From Ptiloglossa arizonensis (taxonomy: Eukaryota > Arthropoda > Insecta > Hymenoptera > Colletidae), in the NCBI RefSeq assembly GCF_051014685.1, contig NW_027478389.1, positions 1,612,001-1,676,000 on the forward strand: 64,000 nucleotides of DNA. The letters run 5' to 3'. Made by a program: the position numbers and the translations under genes. Of the stretch, positions 1 to 13,631 are shown one piece after another. Position 1 is the first letter of the stretch. Each line of letters begins with the position of its first letter. The notes under the pieces were generated by a model, which ran no database searches, was not told the origin of the DNA, and saw only the letters and a list, made by a program, of their open reading frames with translations.

Positions 1-3000
1 ATTCCTGTTGCACCTGAAAGTAGAAAGTCGGCCGATTACAAAGGTGTGTGTATTTTTTCCCTAGGTCGTTCCAGTTATTCGTTTCTAGCATCTGAATTGC
101 GAGAATTTTGATAGTTTCTCAACCATTCCTTAACTTCAGACTCCCTTATATCGCGAACGGATTGACGAACTCGAGAAATTCCTGTTGCATCTGAAAGCAG
201 AAACTCTTCCGATTACAACGGTATGTGTATTTTCCCCTAAGCCTTTGTAGTTATTGATTTCGAGTATCAGACTTCCGAAAATTTTGATGGTTTCTCAACC
301 GTTCCTTAATTTCAAACTCCCATATCTCGCGAACGGATTGACGAGCTCGAGAAATTCCAGTTGCATCTGAATATAGAAACTCGCCCGATTACAAAGGTAT
401 GTGTATTTTTCCCCTAGGCCTTTGGAGTTATTGGTTTCGAGTATCAGACTTGCGAAAATTTTGATGGTTTCTCAATCATTCCTTAACTTCAAACTCCCAT
501 ATCTCGCGAACGGATTGACGAACACGAGAAATTCCGGTTGCATCTGGAAGAAGAAACTCTCCCGATTACAACGGTATGTGTATTTTTCTCGTAAGCCTTT
601 GTAGTTATTGGTTTCGAGTATCAGACTTGCGAAAATTTTGATGGTTTCTCAACCGTTCCTTAATTTCAAACTCCCATATCTCGCGAACGGATTGACGAGC
701 TCGAGAAATTCCTGTTGCATCTGAAAGTAGAAACTCGCCCGATTACAAAGGTATGTGTATTTTTCCCCTAGGCCTTTGTAGTTATTGGTTTCGAGTATCA
801 GACTTGCGAAAATTTTGATGGTTTCTCAATCGTTCCTTAACTTCAAACTCCCATATCTCGCGAACGGATTGACGAGATCGAGAAATTCCAGTTGCATCTG
901 AATATAGAAACTCGCCCGATTACAAGGGTATGTGTATTTTTCTCCTAGGCCTTTGGAGTTATTGGTTTCGAGTATCAGACTTGCGAAAATTTTGATGGTT
1001 TCTCAAGCATTCCTTAACTTCAAACTCCCATATCTCGCGAACGGATTGACGAGCTCGAGAAATTCCAGTTGCATCTGAATATAGAAACTCGCCCGATTAC
1101 AAAGGTATGTGTATTTTCCCCCTAAGCCTTTGCAGTTATTGGTTTCGAGTATCAGGCTTGCGAAAATTTTGATGGTTTCTCAATCGTTCCTTAACTTCAA
1201 ACTCCCATATCTCGCGAACGGATTGACGAGCTCGAGAAATTCCAGTTGCATCTGAATATAGAAACTCGCCCGATTACAAAGGTATGTGTATTTTTCCCCT
1301 AGGCCTTTGTAGTTATTGGTTTCGAGTATCAGACTTGCGAAAAATGTGATGGTTTCTCAACCATTCCTTAACTTCAAACTCCCATATCTCGCGAACGGAT
1401 TGACGAACACGAGAAATTCCGGTTGCATCTGGAAGAAGAAACTCCCCCGAGTACAACGGTATGTGTATTTTCCCCCTAAGCCTTTGCAGTTATTGGTTTC
1501 GAGTATCAGGCTTGCGAAAATTTTGATGGTTTCTCAATCGTTCCTTAACTTCAAACTCCCATATCTCGCGAACGGATTGACGAGCTCGAGAAATTCCAGT
1601 TGCATCTGAATATAGAAACTCGCCCGATGACAAAGGTATGTGTATTTTTCCCCTAGGCCTTTGGAGTTATTGGTTTCGAGTATCAGACTTGCGAAAATTT
1701 TGATGGTTTCTCAAGCATTCCTTAACTTCAAACTCCCATATCGCGCGAACGGATTGAAGAACTCAAGAGTTTCCTATTGCATCTGAAAGCAAAAACTCGC
1801 CCGATTACAACGGTATGTGTATTTTTGCCCTAGGCCATAGTAGTTATTGGTTTCGAGTATCAGACTTGCGAAAATTTTGATGGTTTCTCAACCGTTCCTT
1901 AATTTCAAACTCCCATATCTCGCGAACGGATTGACGAACTCGATTATTTCCTGTTGCATCTGAAAGTAGAAAGTCGACCGATTACAATGGTGTGTGTACT
2001 TTTCCCCTAGGTCATTCCAGTTATTCGTTTCTAGCATCTGAATTGCGAGAATTTTGATGGTTTCTCAACCATTCCTTAACTTCAAACTCCCATATCTCGC
2101 GAACGGATTGAAGAACTCGATTATTTCCTGTTGCATCTGAAAGTAGGAACTCGACCGATTACAACGGTATGTGTATTTTTGCCCTAGGCCATAGTAGTTA
2201 TTGGTTTCGAGTATCAGACTTGCGAACATTGTGATTGTTTCTCAACCATTCCTTAATTTCAAACTCCCATATCTCGCGAACGGATTGACGAACTCGAGAA
2301 ATTCCTGTTGCATCTGAAAAGAGAAACTCTCCCGATTACAACGCTATGAGTATTTTTCCCTTTGGCCATTGTATTTATTGGTTTCGAGTATCAGCCTTGC
2401 GAAAATTTCGATGGTTTCTCAACCATTCCTTAACTTCAAACTCCCATATCTCGCGAACGGATTGACGAACTCCAGAAATTCCTGTTGCATCTGAAGGTAG
2501 AAACTCGCCCGATTACAAAGGTATGTGTATTTTTGCCCTAGGTCGTTCCAGTTATTCGTTTCTAGCATCTGAATTGCGAGAATTTTGATAGTTTCTCAAA
2601 CATTCCTTAACTTCAAACTCCCATATCTCGCGAACGGATTGACGAGCTCGAGAAATTCCTGTTGCATCTGAAAGTAGAAACTCGCCCGATTACAAAGGTA
2701 TGTGTATTTTTCCCCTAGGACTTTGTAGTTATTGGTTTCGAGTATCAGACTTGCGAAAATTGTGATGGTTTCTCAACCATTCCTTAACTTCAAACTCCCA
2801 TATCTCGCGAACGGATTGACGAACACTAGAAATTCCGGTTGCATCTGGAAGAAGAAACTCTTCCGATTACAACGGTATGTGTATTTTTCTCGTAAGCCTT
2901 TGTAGTTATTGGTTTCGAGTATCAGACTTGCGAAAATTTTGATGGTTTCTCAACCGTTCCTTAATTTCAAACTCCCATATCTCGCGATCGGATTGACGAG

Positions 3001-3259
3001 CTCGAGAAATTCCTGTTGCATCTGAAAGTAGAAACTCGCCCGATTACAAAGGTATGTGTATTTTTCCCCTAGGCCTTTGTAGTTATTGGTTTCGAGTATC
3101 AGACTTGCGAAAATTGTGATGGTTTCTCAACCATTCCTTAACTTCAAACTCCCATATCTCGCGAACAGATTGACGAACACGGAAATTCCGGTTGCATCTG
3201 GAAGAAGAAACTCCCCTGATTACAACGGTATGTGTATTTTCCCCCTAAGCCTTTGCAGT

Positions 3260-3850
3260 TATTGGTTTCGAGTATCAGGCTTGCGAAAATTTTGATGGTT
3301 TCTCAACTGTTCCTTAATTTCAAACTCCCATATCTCGCGAACGGATTGACGAACTCGATTATTTCCTGTTGCATCTGAAAGTAGAAAGTCGTCCGATTAC
3401 AATGGTGTGGGTACGTTTCCACTAGGCCATTCCAGTTATTGGTTTCGAGTATCAGACTTGCGAGAATTTTGATGGTTTCTCAACCGTTGCTTAACTTCAA
3501 ACTCCCATATCTCGTGAACGGATTGAAGAACTCGATTATTTCCTGTTGCATCTGAAAGAAGAAACTCGCCCCATTACAAAGGTGTGTGTACTTTTCCCCT
3601 AGGCCATTCCAGTTATTGGTTTCGAGAATCAGACTTGCGAAAATTTTGATGGTTTCTCAACCGTTCCTTGACTTCAAACTCCCATATCTCGCGAACGGAT
3701 TGACGAACTCGAGGAATTCCTGTTGCATCTGAAAGTAGAAACTCGCCCCATTACAATGGTGTGTGTACTTTTCCCCTAGGCCATTCCAGTTATTGGTTTC
3801 GAGTATCAGACTTGCGAAAATTTTGATGGTTTCTCAACCGTTCCTTAATT
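3260..3850 (+). repeat. Block duplicated at about 6090-6680 (offset about 2829 bp)
   Basis: A run of monomers with shared rare variants, including gtgtgggtacgtttcc (3404 region and 6233 region) and tctcgtgaacgg, is repeated about 16 monomers downstream. The copies differ at only a few positions by eye, for example actagg versus cctagg after the gtacgtttcc string. The exact ends are approximate. Confidence 0.7.
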
Positions 3851-5556
3851 TCAAACTCCCACATCTCGCGAACGGATTGACGAACTCGAGAAATTCCTAT
3901 TGCATCTGATGGTAGAAACTCGCCCGATTACAAAGGTATGTGTATTTTTGCCCTGGGCCATTTCAGTTATTAGTTTCGAGTAACAGACCAGCGAAAATTT
4001 TGATTGTTTCTCAATTATTCCTTAACTTCAAACTCCCATATCTCGCGAACGGATTGACGAACTCGAGAAATTCCTGTTGCATCTGAAAGCAGAAACTCGT
4101 CCGATTACAACGGTATGTGTATTTTCCCCTAAGCCTTTGTAGTTATTGGTTTCGAGTATCAGACTTGTGAAAATTTTGATTGTTTCTCAACCGTTCCTTA
4201 ATTTCAAACTCCCATATCTCGCGAACGGATTTACGAACTCGATAAATTCCTGTTCCATCTGAAACCAGAAACTCGCCCGATTACAACGGTATGTGTATTT
4301 TTGCCCTAGGCCATAGTAGTTATTGGTTTCGAATATCAGACTAGCGAAAATTTTGATTGTTTCTCAATTATTCCTTAACTTCAAACTCCCATATCTCGCG
4401 AACGGATTGACGAACTGGATAATTTCCTGTTGCATCTGAAAGTAGAATGTCGTCCGATTACAATGGTGTGTGTACTTTTCCCCTAGGTCACTCCAGTTAC
4501 TCGTTTCTAGCATCAGAGTTGCTAAAATTTTGATGGTTTCTCAACCATTCCTTAATTTCAAATTCCCATATCTCGCGAACGGATTGACGGATCCGAGAAA
4601 TTCCTATTGCATCTGATGGTAGAAACTCGCCCGATTACAAAGGTATGTGTATTTTTGCCCTGGGCCATTTCAGTTATTGGTTTCGAGTATCAGACTTGCG
4701 AAAATTTTGATGGTTTCTCAACCGTTCCTTAATTTCAAACTCCCACATCTCGCGAACGGATTGACGAACTCGAGAAATTCCTACTGCATCTGATGGTAGA
4801 AACTCGCCCGATTACAAAGGTATGTGTATTTTTGCCCTGGGCCATTTCAGTTATTAGTTTCGAGTAACAGACCAGCGAAAATTTTGATTGTTTCTCAATT
4901 ATTCCTTAACTTCAAACTCCCATATCTCGCGAACGGATTGACGAACTCGAGAAATTCCTGTTGCATCTGAAAGCAGAAACTCGTCCGATTACAACGGTAT
5001 GTGTATTTTCCCCTAAGCCTTTGTAGTTATTGGTTTCGAGTATCAGACTTGTGAAAATTTTGATTGTTTCTCAACCGTTCCTTAATTTCAAACTCCCATA
5101 TCTCGCGAACGGATTTACGAACTCGATAAATTCCTGTTCCATCTGAAACCAGAAACTCGCCCGATTACAACGGTATGTGTATTTTTGCCCTAGGCCATAG
5201 TAGTTATTGGTTTCGAATATCAGACTAGCGAAAATTTTGATTGGTTCTCAATTATTCCTTAACTTCAAACTCCCATATCTCGCGAACGGATTGACGAACT
5301 GGATAATTTCCTGTTGCATCTGAAAGTAGAATGTCGTCCGATTACAATGGTGTGTGTACTTTTCCCCTAGGTCACTCCAGTTACTCGTTTCTAGCATCAG
5401 AGTTGCTAAAATTTTGATGGTTTCTCAACCATTCCTTAACTTCAAATTCCCATATCTCGCGAACGGATTGACGGATCCGAGAAATTCCTATTGCATCTGA
5501 TGGTAGAAACTCGCCCGATTACAAAGGTATGTGTATTTTTGCCCTGGGCCATTTCA
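3790..5556 (+). repeat. 884-bp tandem duplication (five-monomer block, two copies)
   Basis: The block 3790-4673 recurs at 4674-5556. Diagnostic variants repeat at the offset: cccacatctcgcg (3860 region and 4744 region), an unusual ttccatctgaaacc monomer, and a monomer with gaactggataatttcc. A few substitutions separate the copies. The length is five monomers minus one base. A third relative of part of this block (about 4150-4640) lies at about 8930-9420, offset about 4777 bp. Confidence 0.8.
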
Positions 5557-8500
5557 GTTATTAGTTTCGAGTAACAGACCAGCGAAAATTTTGATTGTTT
5601 CTCAATTATTCCTTAACTTCAAACTCCCATATCTCGCGAACGGATTGACGAACTCGAGAAATTCCTGTTGCATCTGAAAGCAGAAACTCGTCCGATTACA
5701 ACGGTATGTGTATTTTCCCCTAAGCCTTTGTGGTTATTGGTTTCGAGTATCAGACTTCCGAAAATTTTGATGGTTTCTCAACCGTTCCTTAATTTCAAAC
5801 TCCCATATCTCGCGAACGGATTGACGAGCTCGAGAAATTCCTGTTGCATCTGAAAGTAGAAACTCGCCCGATTACAAAGGTATGTGTATTTTTCCCCTAG
5901 GACTTTGTAGTTATTGGTTTCGAGTATCAGACTTGCGAAAATTGTGATGGTTTCTCAACCATTCCTTAACTTCAAACTCCCATATCTCGCGAACGGATTG
6001 ACGAACACGAGAAATTCCGGTTGCATCTGGAAGAAGAAACTCTCCCGATTACAACGGTATGTGTATTTTTCTCGTAAGCCTTTGTAGTTATTGGTTTCGA
6101 GTATCAGGCTTGCGAAAATTTTGATGGTTTCTCAACTGTTCCTTAATTTCAAACTCCCATATCTCGCGAACGGATTGACGAACTCGATTATTTCCTGTTG
6201 CATCTGAAAGTAGAAAGTCGTCCGATTACAATGGTGTGGGTACGTTTCCCCTAGGCCATTCCAGTTATTGGTTTCGAGTATCAGACTTGCGAGAATTTTG
6301 ATGGTTTCTCAACCGTTGCTTAACTTCAAACTCCCATATCTCGTGAACGGATTGAAGAACTCGATTATTTCCTGTTGCATCTGAAAGAAGAAACTCGCCC
6401 CATTACAAAGGTGTGTGTACTTTTCCCCTAGGCCGTTCCAGTTATTGGTTTCGAGAATCAGACTTGCGATAATTTTGATGGTTTCTCAACCGTTCCTTGA
6501 CTTCAAACTCCCATATCTCGCGAACGGATTGACGAACTCGAGGAATTCCTGTTGCATCTGAAAGTAGAAACTCGCCCCATTACAATGGTGTGTGTACTTT
6601 TCCCCTAGGCCATTCCAGTTATTGGTTTCGAGTATCAGACTTGCGAGAATTTTGATGGTTTCTCAACTGTTCCTTAATTTCAAACTCCCACATCTCGCGA
6701 ACGGATTGACGAACTCGAGAAATTCCTATTGCATCTGATAGTAGAAGCTCGTCCGATTACAACGGTATTTGTATTTTTGCCCTAGGCCATAGTAGTTACT
6801 GGTTTCGAGTATCAGACTTGCGAAAATTTTGATGGTTTCTCAATTATTCCTTAACTTCAAACTCCCATATCACGCGAACGGATTGACGAACTCGATTATT
6901 TCCTGTTGCATCTGAAAGTAGAGAGTCGACCGATTACAATGGTGTGTGTACTTTTCCCCTAGGTCATTCCAGTTATTCGTTTCTAGCATCAGAATTGCGA
7001 AAATTTTGATGGCTTCTCAACCATTCCTTAACTTCAAACTCCCATATCTCGCGAACGGATCGACGACCTCGAGAAATTCCTGTTGGATCTGAAAGTAGAA
7101 TCTCGCCCCATTACAATGGTGTGTGTACTTTTCCCCTAGGCCATTCCAGTTATTGGTTTCGAGTATCAGACCAGCGAAAATTTTGATGGTTTTTCAACCA
7201 TTCCTTACATTCAAACACCCATATCTCGCGAACGGAATGACGAACTCGAGAAATTCCTGTTGCATGTGAAAGTAGAAACTCGCCCGATTACAATGGTGTG
7301 TGTACTTTTTCCCTAGGCCATTCCATTTATTGGTTTCGAGTATCAGACTTGGAAAATTTTTGATGGTTTCTCAACCATTCCTTAACTTCAAACTCCCACA
7401 TCTCGCGAACGGATTGACGAACACGAGAAATTCCGGTTGCATCTGGAAGAAGAAACTCTTCCGATTACAATGGTATGTGTATTTTTTCCCTCAGCCTTTG
7501 TAGTTATTGGTTTCGAGTAACAGACTTGCGAAAATTTTGATGGTTAATCAAGCATTCCTTAACTTCAAACTCCCATATCTCGCGAGCGGATTGAAGAACT
7601 CGATTATTTCCTGTTGCATCTGAAAGTAGAAACTCGCCCCATTACAATGGTGTGTGTACTTTTCCCCTCGGCCATTCCACTTATTGGTTTCGAGTATCAG
7701 ACTTGCGAAAGTTTTGATGGTTTCTCAACCGTTCCTTAATTTCAAACTCCCATATCTCGCGAACGGATTGACGAACTCGATTATTTCCTGTTGCATCTGA
7801 AAGTAGAAAGTCGACCGATTACAATGGTGTGTGTACTTTTCCCCTAGGCCACAGTAGTTATTGGTTTCGAGTATCAGACTTGCGAAAATTGTGAATGTTT
7901 CTCAACCATTCCTTAACTTCAAACTCTCATATCTCGCGAACGGATTGACGAACATGAGAAATTCCGATTGCATCTGGAAGAAGAAACTCTTCCGATTACA
8001 ACGGTATGTGTATTTTTTCCCTAAGCCTTTGTAGTTATTGGTTTCGAGTAACAGACTTGCGAAAATTTTGATGGTTTCTCAACCGTTCCTTAATTTCAAA
8101 CTCCCATATATCGCGAACGGATTTACGAACTCGATAAATTCCTGTTGCATCTGAAACCAGAAACTCGTCCGATTACAACGGTATGTGTATTTTTGCCCTA
8201 GGCCATAGCAGTTATTGGTTTCGAGTATCAGACTTGCGAAAATATTGATGGTTTCTCAACCATTCCTTAACTTCAAACTCCCATATCTCGCGAACGGATT
8301 GAAGAACTCGAGAATTTCCTATTGCATCTGAAAGCAAAAATTCGCCCGATTACAACGGTATGTGTATTTTTGCCCTAGGCCATAGTAGTTATTGGTTTCG
8401 GGTATCAGACTTGCGAAAATTGTGATGGTCTCTCAACCATTTCTTAACTTCAAACTACCATATCTCGCGAACGGATTGACGAACTCGAGAAATTCCGGTT

Positions 8501-11169
8501 GCATCTGACAATAGAAACTCGCCCAATTACAATGGTGTGTGTACTTTTCCTCTAGGTCATTCCAGTTATTCGTTTCTAGCATCAGAATTGCGAAAATTTT
8601 GATGGTTTCTCAACCATTCCTTAGCTTCAAACTCCCATATCTCGCGAACCGATTGTCATACTCGAGAAATTCCTGTTGCATCTGAAAGAAGAAACTCGCC
8701 CGATTACAAAGGTATGTGTATTTTTCTCCTAGGCCATAGTAGTTATTGGTTTCGAGTAGCAGACTTGCGAAAATTGTGATGGTTTCTCAACCATTCCTTA
8801 ATTTCAAACTCCCATATCTCGCGATCGGCTTGACGAACACGTGAAATTCCGGTTGCATCTGGTAGAAGAAACTCTCCCGATTACAACGGTATGTGTATTT
8901 TGCCCCTAAGCCTTTGTAGTTATTGGTTTCGAGTATCAGACTTGTGAAAATTTTGATTGTTTCTCAACCGTTCCTTAATTTCAAACTCCCATATCTCGCG
9001 AACGGATTTACGAACTCGATAAATTCCTGTTCCATCTGAAACCAGAAACTCGCCCGATTACAACGGTATGTGTATTTTTGCCCTAGGCCATAGTAGTTAA
9101 AGGTTTCGAATATCAGACTAGCGAAAATTTTGATTGTTTCTCAATTATTCCTTAACTTCAAACTCCCATATCTCGCGAACGGATTGACGAACTGGATAAT
9201 TTCCTGTTGCATCTGAAAGTAGAATGTCGTCCGATTACAATGGTGTGTGTACTTTTCCCCTAGGTCAATCCAGTTACTCGTTTCTAGCATCAGAGTTGCT
9301 AAAATTTTGATGGTTTCTCAACCATTCCTTAACTTCAAATTCCCATATCTCGCGAACGGATTGACGGATCCGAGAAATTCCTATTGCATCTGAAGGTAGA
9401 AACTCGCCCGATTACAAAGGTATGTGTATTTTTGCCCTAGGCCATAGTAGTTAAAGGTTTCGAATATCAGACTAGCGAAAATTTTGATTGTTTCTCAATT
9501 ATTCCTTAACTTCAAGCACCCATATCTCGCGAACGGAATGACGAACTCGAGAAATTCCTGTCGTATCTGAAAGTAGAAACTCGCCCAATTACAATGGTGT
9601 GTGTACTTTTCCCCTAGGCCATTCCAGTTATTGGTTTCGAGTAACAGACTTGCGAAAATTGTGATTGTTTCTCAACCATTACTTAACTTCAAACTCTCAT
9701 ATCTCGCGAACGGATTGACGTGCTCGAGAAATTCTTGTTGCATCTGAAAGTAGAAACTCGCCCAATTACAAAGGCATGTGTATTTTTCCCCTAGGCCACA
9801 GTAGTTATTGGTTTCGAGTATCAGACTTGCGTAAATTGTGATTGTTTCTCAACCATTACTTAACTTCAAACTCTCATATCTCGCGAACGGATTGACGAAC
9901 ACGAGAAATTCCGGTTGCATCTGGAAGAAGAAACTCGCCCGATTACAAAGGTATGTGTATTTTTGCCCTAGGCCATTCCAGTTATTGGTTTCGAGTATCA
10001 CACCAGCGAAAGTTTTGATGGTTTCTCAACCATTCCTTAGCTTCAAACACACATATCTCGCGAACGGAATGACGAACTCGAGAAATTCCTGTTGTATGTG
10101 AAAGTAGAAACTCGCCCGATTACAATGGTGTGTGTACTTTTCCCCTAGGCCATTCCAGTTATTGATTTCGAGTATCAGACTTGCGAAAATTTTGATGGTT
10201 TCTCAACAATTCCTTAACTTCACACTTCCATATCTCGCGAACGGATTGACGAACTCGAGAATTTCCTATTGCATCTGAAGTTAGAAAGTCGACCGATTAC
10301 AAAGATATGTGTGTTATTCCCATAGGCCTTTGTAGTTATTGGTTTCGAGTATCAGACTTACGAAAATTTTGATGGTTTCTCAACCATTCCTTAACTTCAA
10401 ACACCCATATCTCGCGATCGGATTGACGAACTCGAGAATTTCCTATTGCATCTGATAGCAGAAACTCGCCCGATTACAACGGTATGCGTACTTTTCCCCT
10501 AGGCCTTTGTAGTTATTGGTTTCGAGTATCAGACTTGCGAAAATTTTGATGGTTTCTCAACCATTCCTTAACTTCAAACACCCATATCACGCGAACGCAT
10601 TGACGAACTCGAGAAATTCCTGTTGTATCTGAAAGTAGAAACTCGCCCGATTACAAAGGTGTGTGTACTTTTCCCCTAGGCCATTCCAGTTATTGGTTTC
10701 GAGTATCAGATCAGCGAAAATTTTGATTGTTTCTCAACCATTCCTTAACTTCAAACTCCCACATCTCGCGAAGGGATAGACGAACGCGAGAAATTCCTGT
10801 TGCATGTGAAAGTAGAATCTCGCCCGATTACAACGGTATGTGTATTTTTCCCCTAGGCATTTGCAGTTATTGGTTTCGATTATCAGACTTGCGAAAATTT
10901 TGATGGCTTCTCAACCATTCCTTAACTTCAAACTCCCATGTCTCGCGAACGGATTGACGAACTCGAGAAATTCCTGTTGCATCTGAATGTAGAAACTCGC
11001 CCGATTACAATGGTATGTGTACTTTTCCCCTAGGCCATTCCACTTATTGGTTTCGAGTATCAGACTTGCGAAAATTTTGATGGTTTCTCAACAATTCCTT
11101 AACTTCACACTTCCATATCTCCCGAACGGATTGACGAACTCGAGAATTTCCTATTGCATCTGAAAGCAG

Positions 11170-11895
11170 AAACTCGCCCGATTACAACGGGATGTGCATT
11201 TTTGCCCTAGGCCATAGTAGTTATTGGATTCGAGTATCAGACTTGCGAAAATTTTGGTGACTTCTCAACCATTCCTTAACTTCAAACACCCATATCTCGC
11301 GAACGCATTGACGAACTCGAGAAATTCCTGTTGTATCTGAAAGTAGAAACTCGCCCGATTACAAAGGTGTGTGTACTTTTCCCCTAGGCCATTCCAGTTA
11401 TTGGTTTCGAGTATCAGACCAGCGAAAATTTTGATGGTTTCTCAACCATTCCTTAACTTCAAACTCCCATATCTCACGAACGGATTGACGAACTCGAGAA
11501 ATCCCTGTTGAATCTGAAAGCAGATACTCGCCCGATTACAACGGTCTGAGTATTTCTCCCCTACGCCATTGTAGTTATTGGTTTCGAGTATCAGACTTGC
11601 GAAAATTGTCATTGTTTCTCAACCATTGCTTAACTTCAAACTCCCATATCTCACGAACGGATTGACGAACTCGAGAAATCCCTGTTGCACCTGAAAGTAG
11701 AAACCCGCCCGATTACAAAGATATGTGTGTTTTCCTCCTAGGCCTTTGTAGTTATTGGTTTCGAGTATCAGACTTGCGAAAATTTTGATGGTTTCTCAAC
11801 CATCCCTTAACATCAAACTCCCTTATCCCGCGAACGGATTGACGAACTCGAGAAATTCCTATTGCATGTGAAAGCAGAAAGTCGCCGATTACAAC
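11170..11895 (+). repeat. Block shared with about 20360-21085 on the other side of the retrotransposon
   Basis: Rare shared variants mark this pair: ggtctgagtatttctccc (11543 and 20732), a monomer beginning aaatccctgttgaatctg, and a one-base deletion giving gtcgccgatt. The offset is 9189 bp with the retrotransposon present. It becomes 4600 bp, 26 monomers minus two bases, once the 4576-bp element and one 13-bp target copy are subtracted. The duplication is therefore a satellite event, and the retrotransposon sits between its two copies. Confidence 0.75.
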
Positions 11896-12801
11896 GGTAC
11901 GTGTATTTTTGCCCCAGGCAATAGTATTTATTGGTTTCGAGTATCAGACTTGCGAAAATTTTGATGGTTTTTCAACCATTCCTTAACTTCCAACTCCCAC
12001 ATCTCACGATCGGATCGACGAACTCGAGAATTTCCTATAGCATCTGAAAGCAGAAACCCGCCCCATTACAACGGTATGTGTACTTTTCCCCTAGGCCATT
12101 CCAGTTATTGGTTTCGAGTATCAGACTTGCGAAAATTTTGATGGTTCCTCAACCATTCCTTAACTTCACACTTCCATATCTCGCGAACGGATTGACCAAC
12201 TCGAGAATTTCCTATTGCATCTGAAAGCAGAAACTCGCCCGATTACAACGGTATATGTATTTTTCCCCTAGGCCATTGTAGTTATTGGTTTCGAGTATCA
12301 GACTTGCGAAAATTTTGATGGTTTTTCAACCATTCCTTAACATCCAACTCCCATATCTCACGATCGGATTGACGAACTCGAGAATTTCCTATTGCATCTG
12401 AAAGCAGAAACTCGCCCGATTACAACGGTATGTGTATTTTTCCGCTAGGCCATTGTAGTTATTGGTTTCGAGTATCAGACTTGCGAAAATTTTGATGGTT
12501 TTTCAACCATTCCTTAACTTCCAACTGCCATATCTCACGATCGGATTGACGAACTCGAGAATTTCCTATTGCATCTGAAAGTAGAAACTCGCCCGATTAC
12601 AATGGTGTGTGTACTTTTCCCCTAGGCCATTCCAGTTATTGGTTTCGAGTATCAGACCAGCGAAAATTTTGATGGTTTTTCAACCATTCCTTAACGTCCA
12701 ACTCGCATATCTCGCGATCGGATTGACGAACTCGAGAATTTCCTATTGCATCTGAAAGCAGAAACTCGCCCGATTACAACGGTATGTGTATTTTTGCCCT
12801 A

Positions 12802-12814
12802 GGCCATAGTAGTT
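12802..12814 (+). repeat. Target-site duplication, 5' copy (ggccatagtagtt)
   Basis: These 13 bases belong to a satellite monomer and are repeated exactly at 17391-17403, directly after the element's A-tail. The preceding base is an A, so the duplication could be read as 14 bases, with one A shared with the tail. Target-site duplications of 13-14 bp are in the range known for R1. Confidence 0.95.
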
Positions 12815-12831
12815 CCGCCCGAGATGGGCGG
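12815..12831 (+). other. 6-bp hairpin at the element's 5' boundary
   Basis: The first six bases of the element (ccgccc) are the exact reverse complement of 12826-12831 (gggcgg), with a five-base loop gagat. The outer edge of the stem coincides with the satellite junction. Whether this is a real RNA structure, or chance in GC-rich sequence, cannot be told from one copy. Confidence 0.5.
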
Positions 12832-13631
12832 TGACGGGGGCGCTCATGCTGCGCGTGAGCGGCCCCGACAACGCAGCCAGGGCGGACCGACTGGCCGAAA
12901 AGCTGGGCGAGGCCTTGGCACCCCGGGGTGTCAGGGTCGCCCGGCCCACAAAGAGCGCGGAGCTGCGCGTTTGTGGGCTGGACGACTCGGTCACCCGGGA
13001 GGAGGTGGCCAGGGCGCTGGCCCAGGCCGGTGGCTGCTCTGAGGGGGACATCCGGACCGGGGAGGTCCGGCGGTCCTCCACCGGCCTGGGAGCGGTGTGG
13101 GCACGGTGCCCTCTTCCGGCTGCCCGGAAGTTAGAAGCAGTCGGGAGGATCGTGGTGGGGTGGGTGTCGGCGAGGATCGAGGTCCTCGCCCAACGCCCAC
13201 TCCAGTGCTACCGCTGTCTGGAGACGGGCCATGTCAGGCAGCGGTGCACCTCCGCGGTGGACCGCAGCGGTACTTGTTACCGCTGCGGTGCCGAAGGCCA
13301 CCGCGCGAGCCACTGCGCGGCGGCCCCCAAATGCCCGCTGTGTGCGGACATGGGGAGACCAGCCGCGCACCGAATGGGGGGGAAGCAATGTACCCCCCCA
13401 TCCCGACGAGGGCAGAGGAGAGGGGCGCCGGGGCCGCTCCCGGCGCCGGTGAGAGCGGTCCCAGCTGCGAGCGCCGCGGCGCCCGCGGACCTGGCCGCGA
13501 CCGACGCGACGGTCGCAAGGAAGAGGTCGGAGGCGGCGACGGCGTTGGTGTCCGCGATGGAGGTGGACATCGGCCCCGCCGCCGTCCTCACGGAGGTGCC
13601 ACCAGGAGGCGGTGAGGAGGCCATCAAATAA
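12816..13631 (+). CDS. ORF1 (Gag-like RNA-binding protein), 5'-partial
   Basis: ORF1 protein of an R1-clade element, expected to bind the element RNA and form the ribonucleoprotein that carries it to the target. Numbering from the GTG at 12831, a conserved Gag region spans about residues 8-115 (ELRVCGLDDSVTREEV is typical). Three zinc knuckles follow: C126-C129-H134-C139, C149-C152-H157-C162 and C168-C171-H180-C187, the last with the wider spacing usual for the third knuckle. The tail is Ala/Pro-rich. The frame has no stop back to the satellite junction; the nearest upstream stop is the TAG at 12810-12812 in the satellite. The first in-frame ATG is at 12846. At about 270 residues it is shorter than I would expect for R1-clade ORF1 proteins, and there is no room for a 5' UTR, so I infer the N-terminus was lost by 5' truncation. 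Its TAA overlaps the ORF2 ATG. Confidence 0.88.
   Translation, partial: RPRWAVTGALMLRVSGPDNAARADRLAEKLGEALAPRGVRVARPTKSAELRVCGLDDSVTREEVARALAQAGGCSEGDIRTGEVRRSSTGLGAVWARCPLPAARKLEAVGRIVVGWVSARIEVLAQRPLQCYRCLETGHVRQRCTSAVDRSGTCYRCGAEGHRASHCAAAPKCPLCADMGRPAAHRMGGKQCTPPSRRGQRRGAPGPLPAPVRAVPAASAAAPADLAATDATVARKRSEAATALVSAMEVDIGPAAVLTEVPPGGGEEAIK

Larger units (their letters stand above)
1..12814 (+). repeat. 177-bp satellite array, left arm (about 72 monomers)
   Basis: Tandem, head-to-tail monomers fill this stretch completely. The shared string ctcccatatctcgcgaacgg recurs at 671, 848 and 1025, which gives a 177-bp period. Each monomer has a conserved part (catatctcgcgaacggattg followed by a region around an XhoI-like ctcgag) and a variable part around ccctaggcc, where the next bases are attcc, atagt, attgt or tttgt before agttattgg. 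Monomers here differ by scattered substitutions and rare one-base indels. No host gene was seen. The open frames of 60-100 codons arise because 177 is a multiple of three, not because of coding. The array is cut at 12814 by a retrotransposon and resumes in phase after it. Confidence 0.97.

Noticed and set aside
1316..1609. Short open frames of 60-118 codons across the satellite, such as this one, 22535-22744 and 58305-58661 (minus)
   Set aside because: They repeat with the satellite, differ between neighbours, and exist because 177 is a multiple of three, so an open frame can pass from one monomer to the next. No domain or coding bias was seen.
1..12814. CRISPR-like regular repeats
   Set aside because: The whole 177-bp unit repeats without unique spacers, and the context is a eukaryotic satellite.
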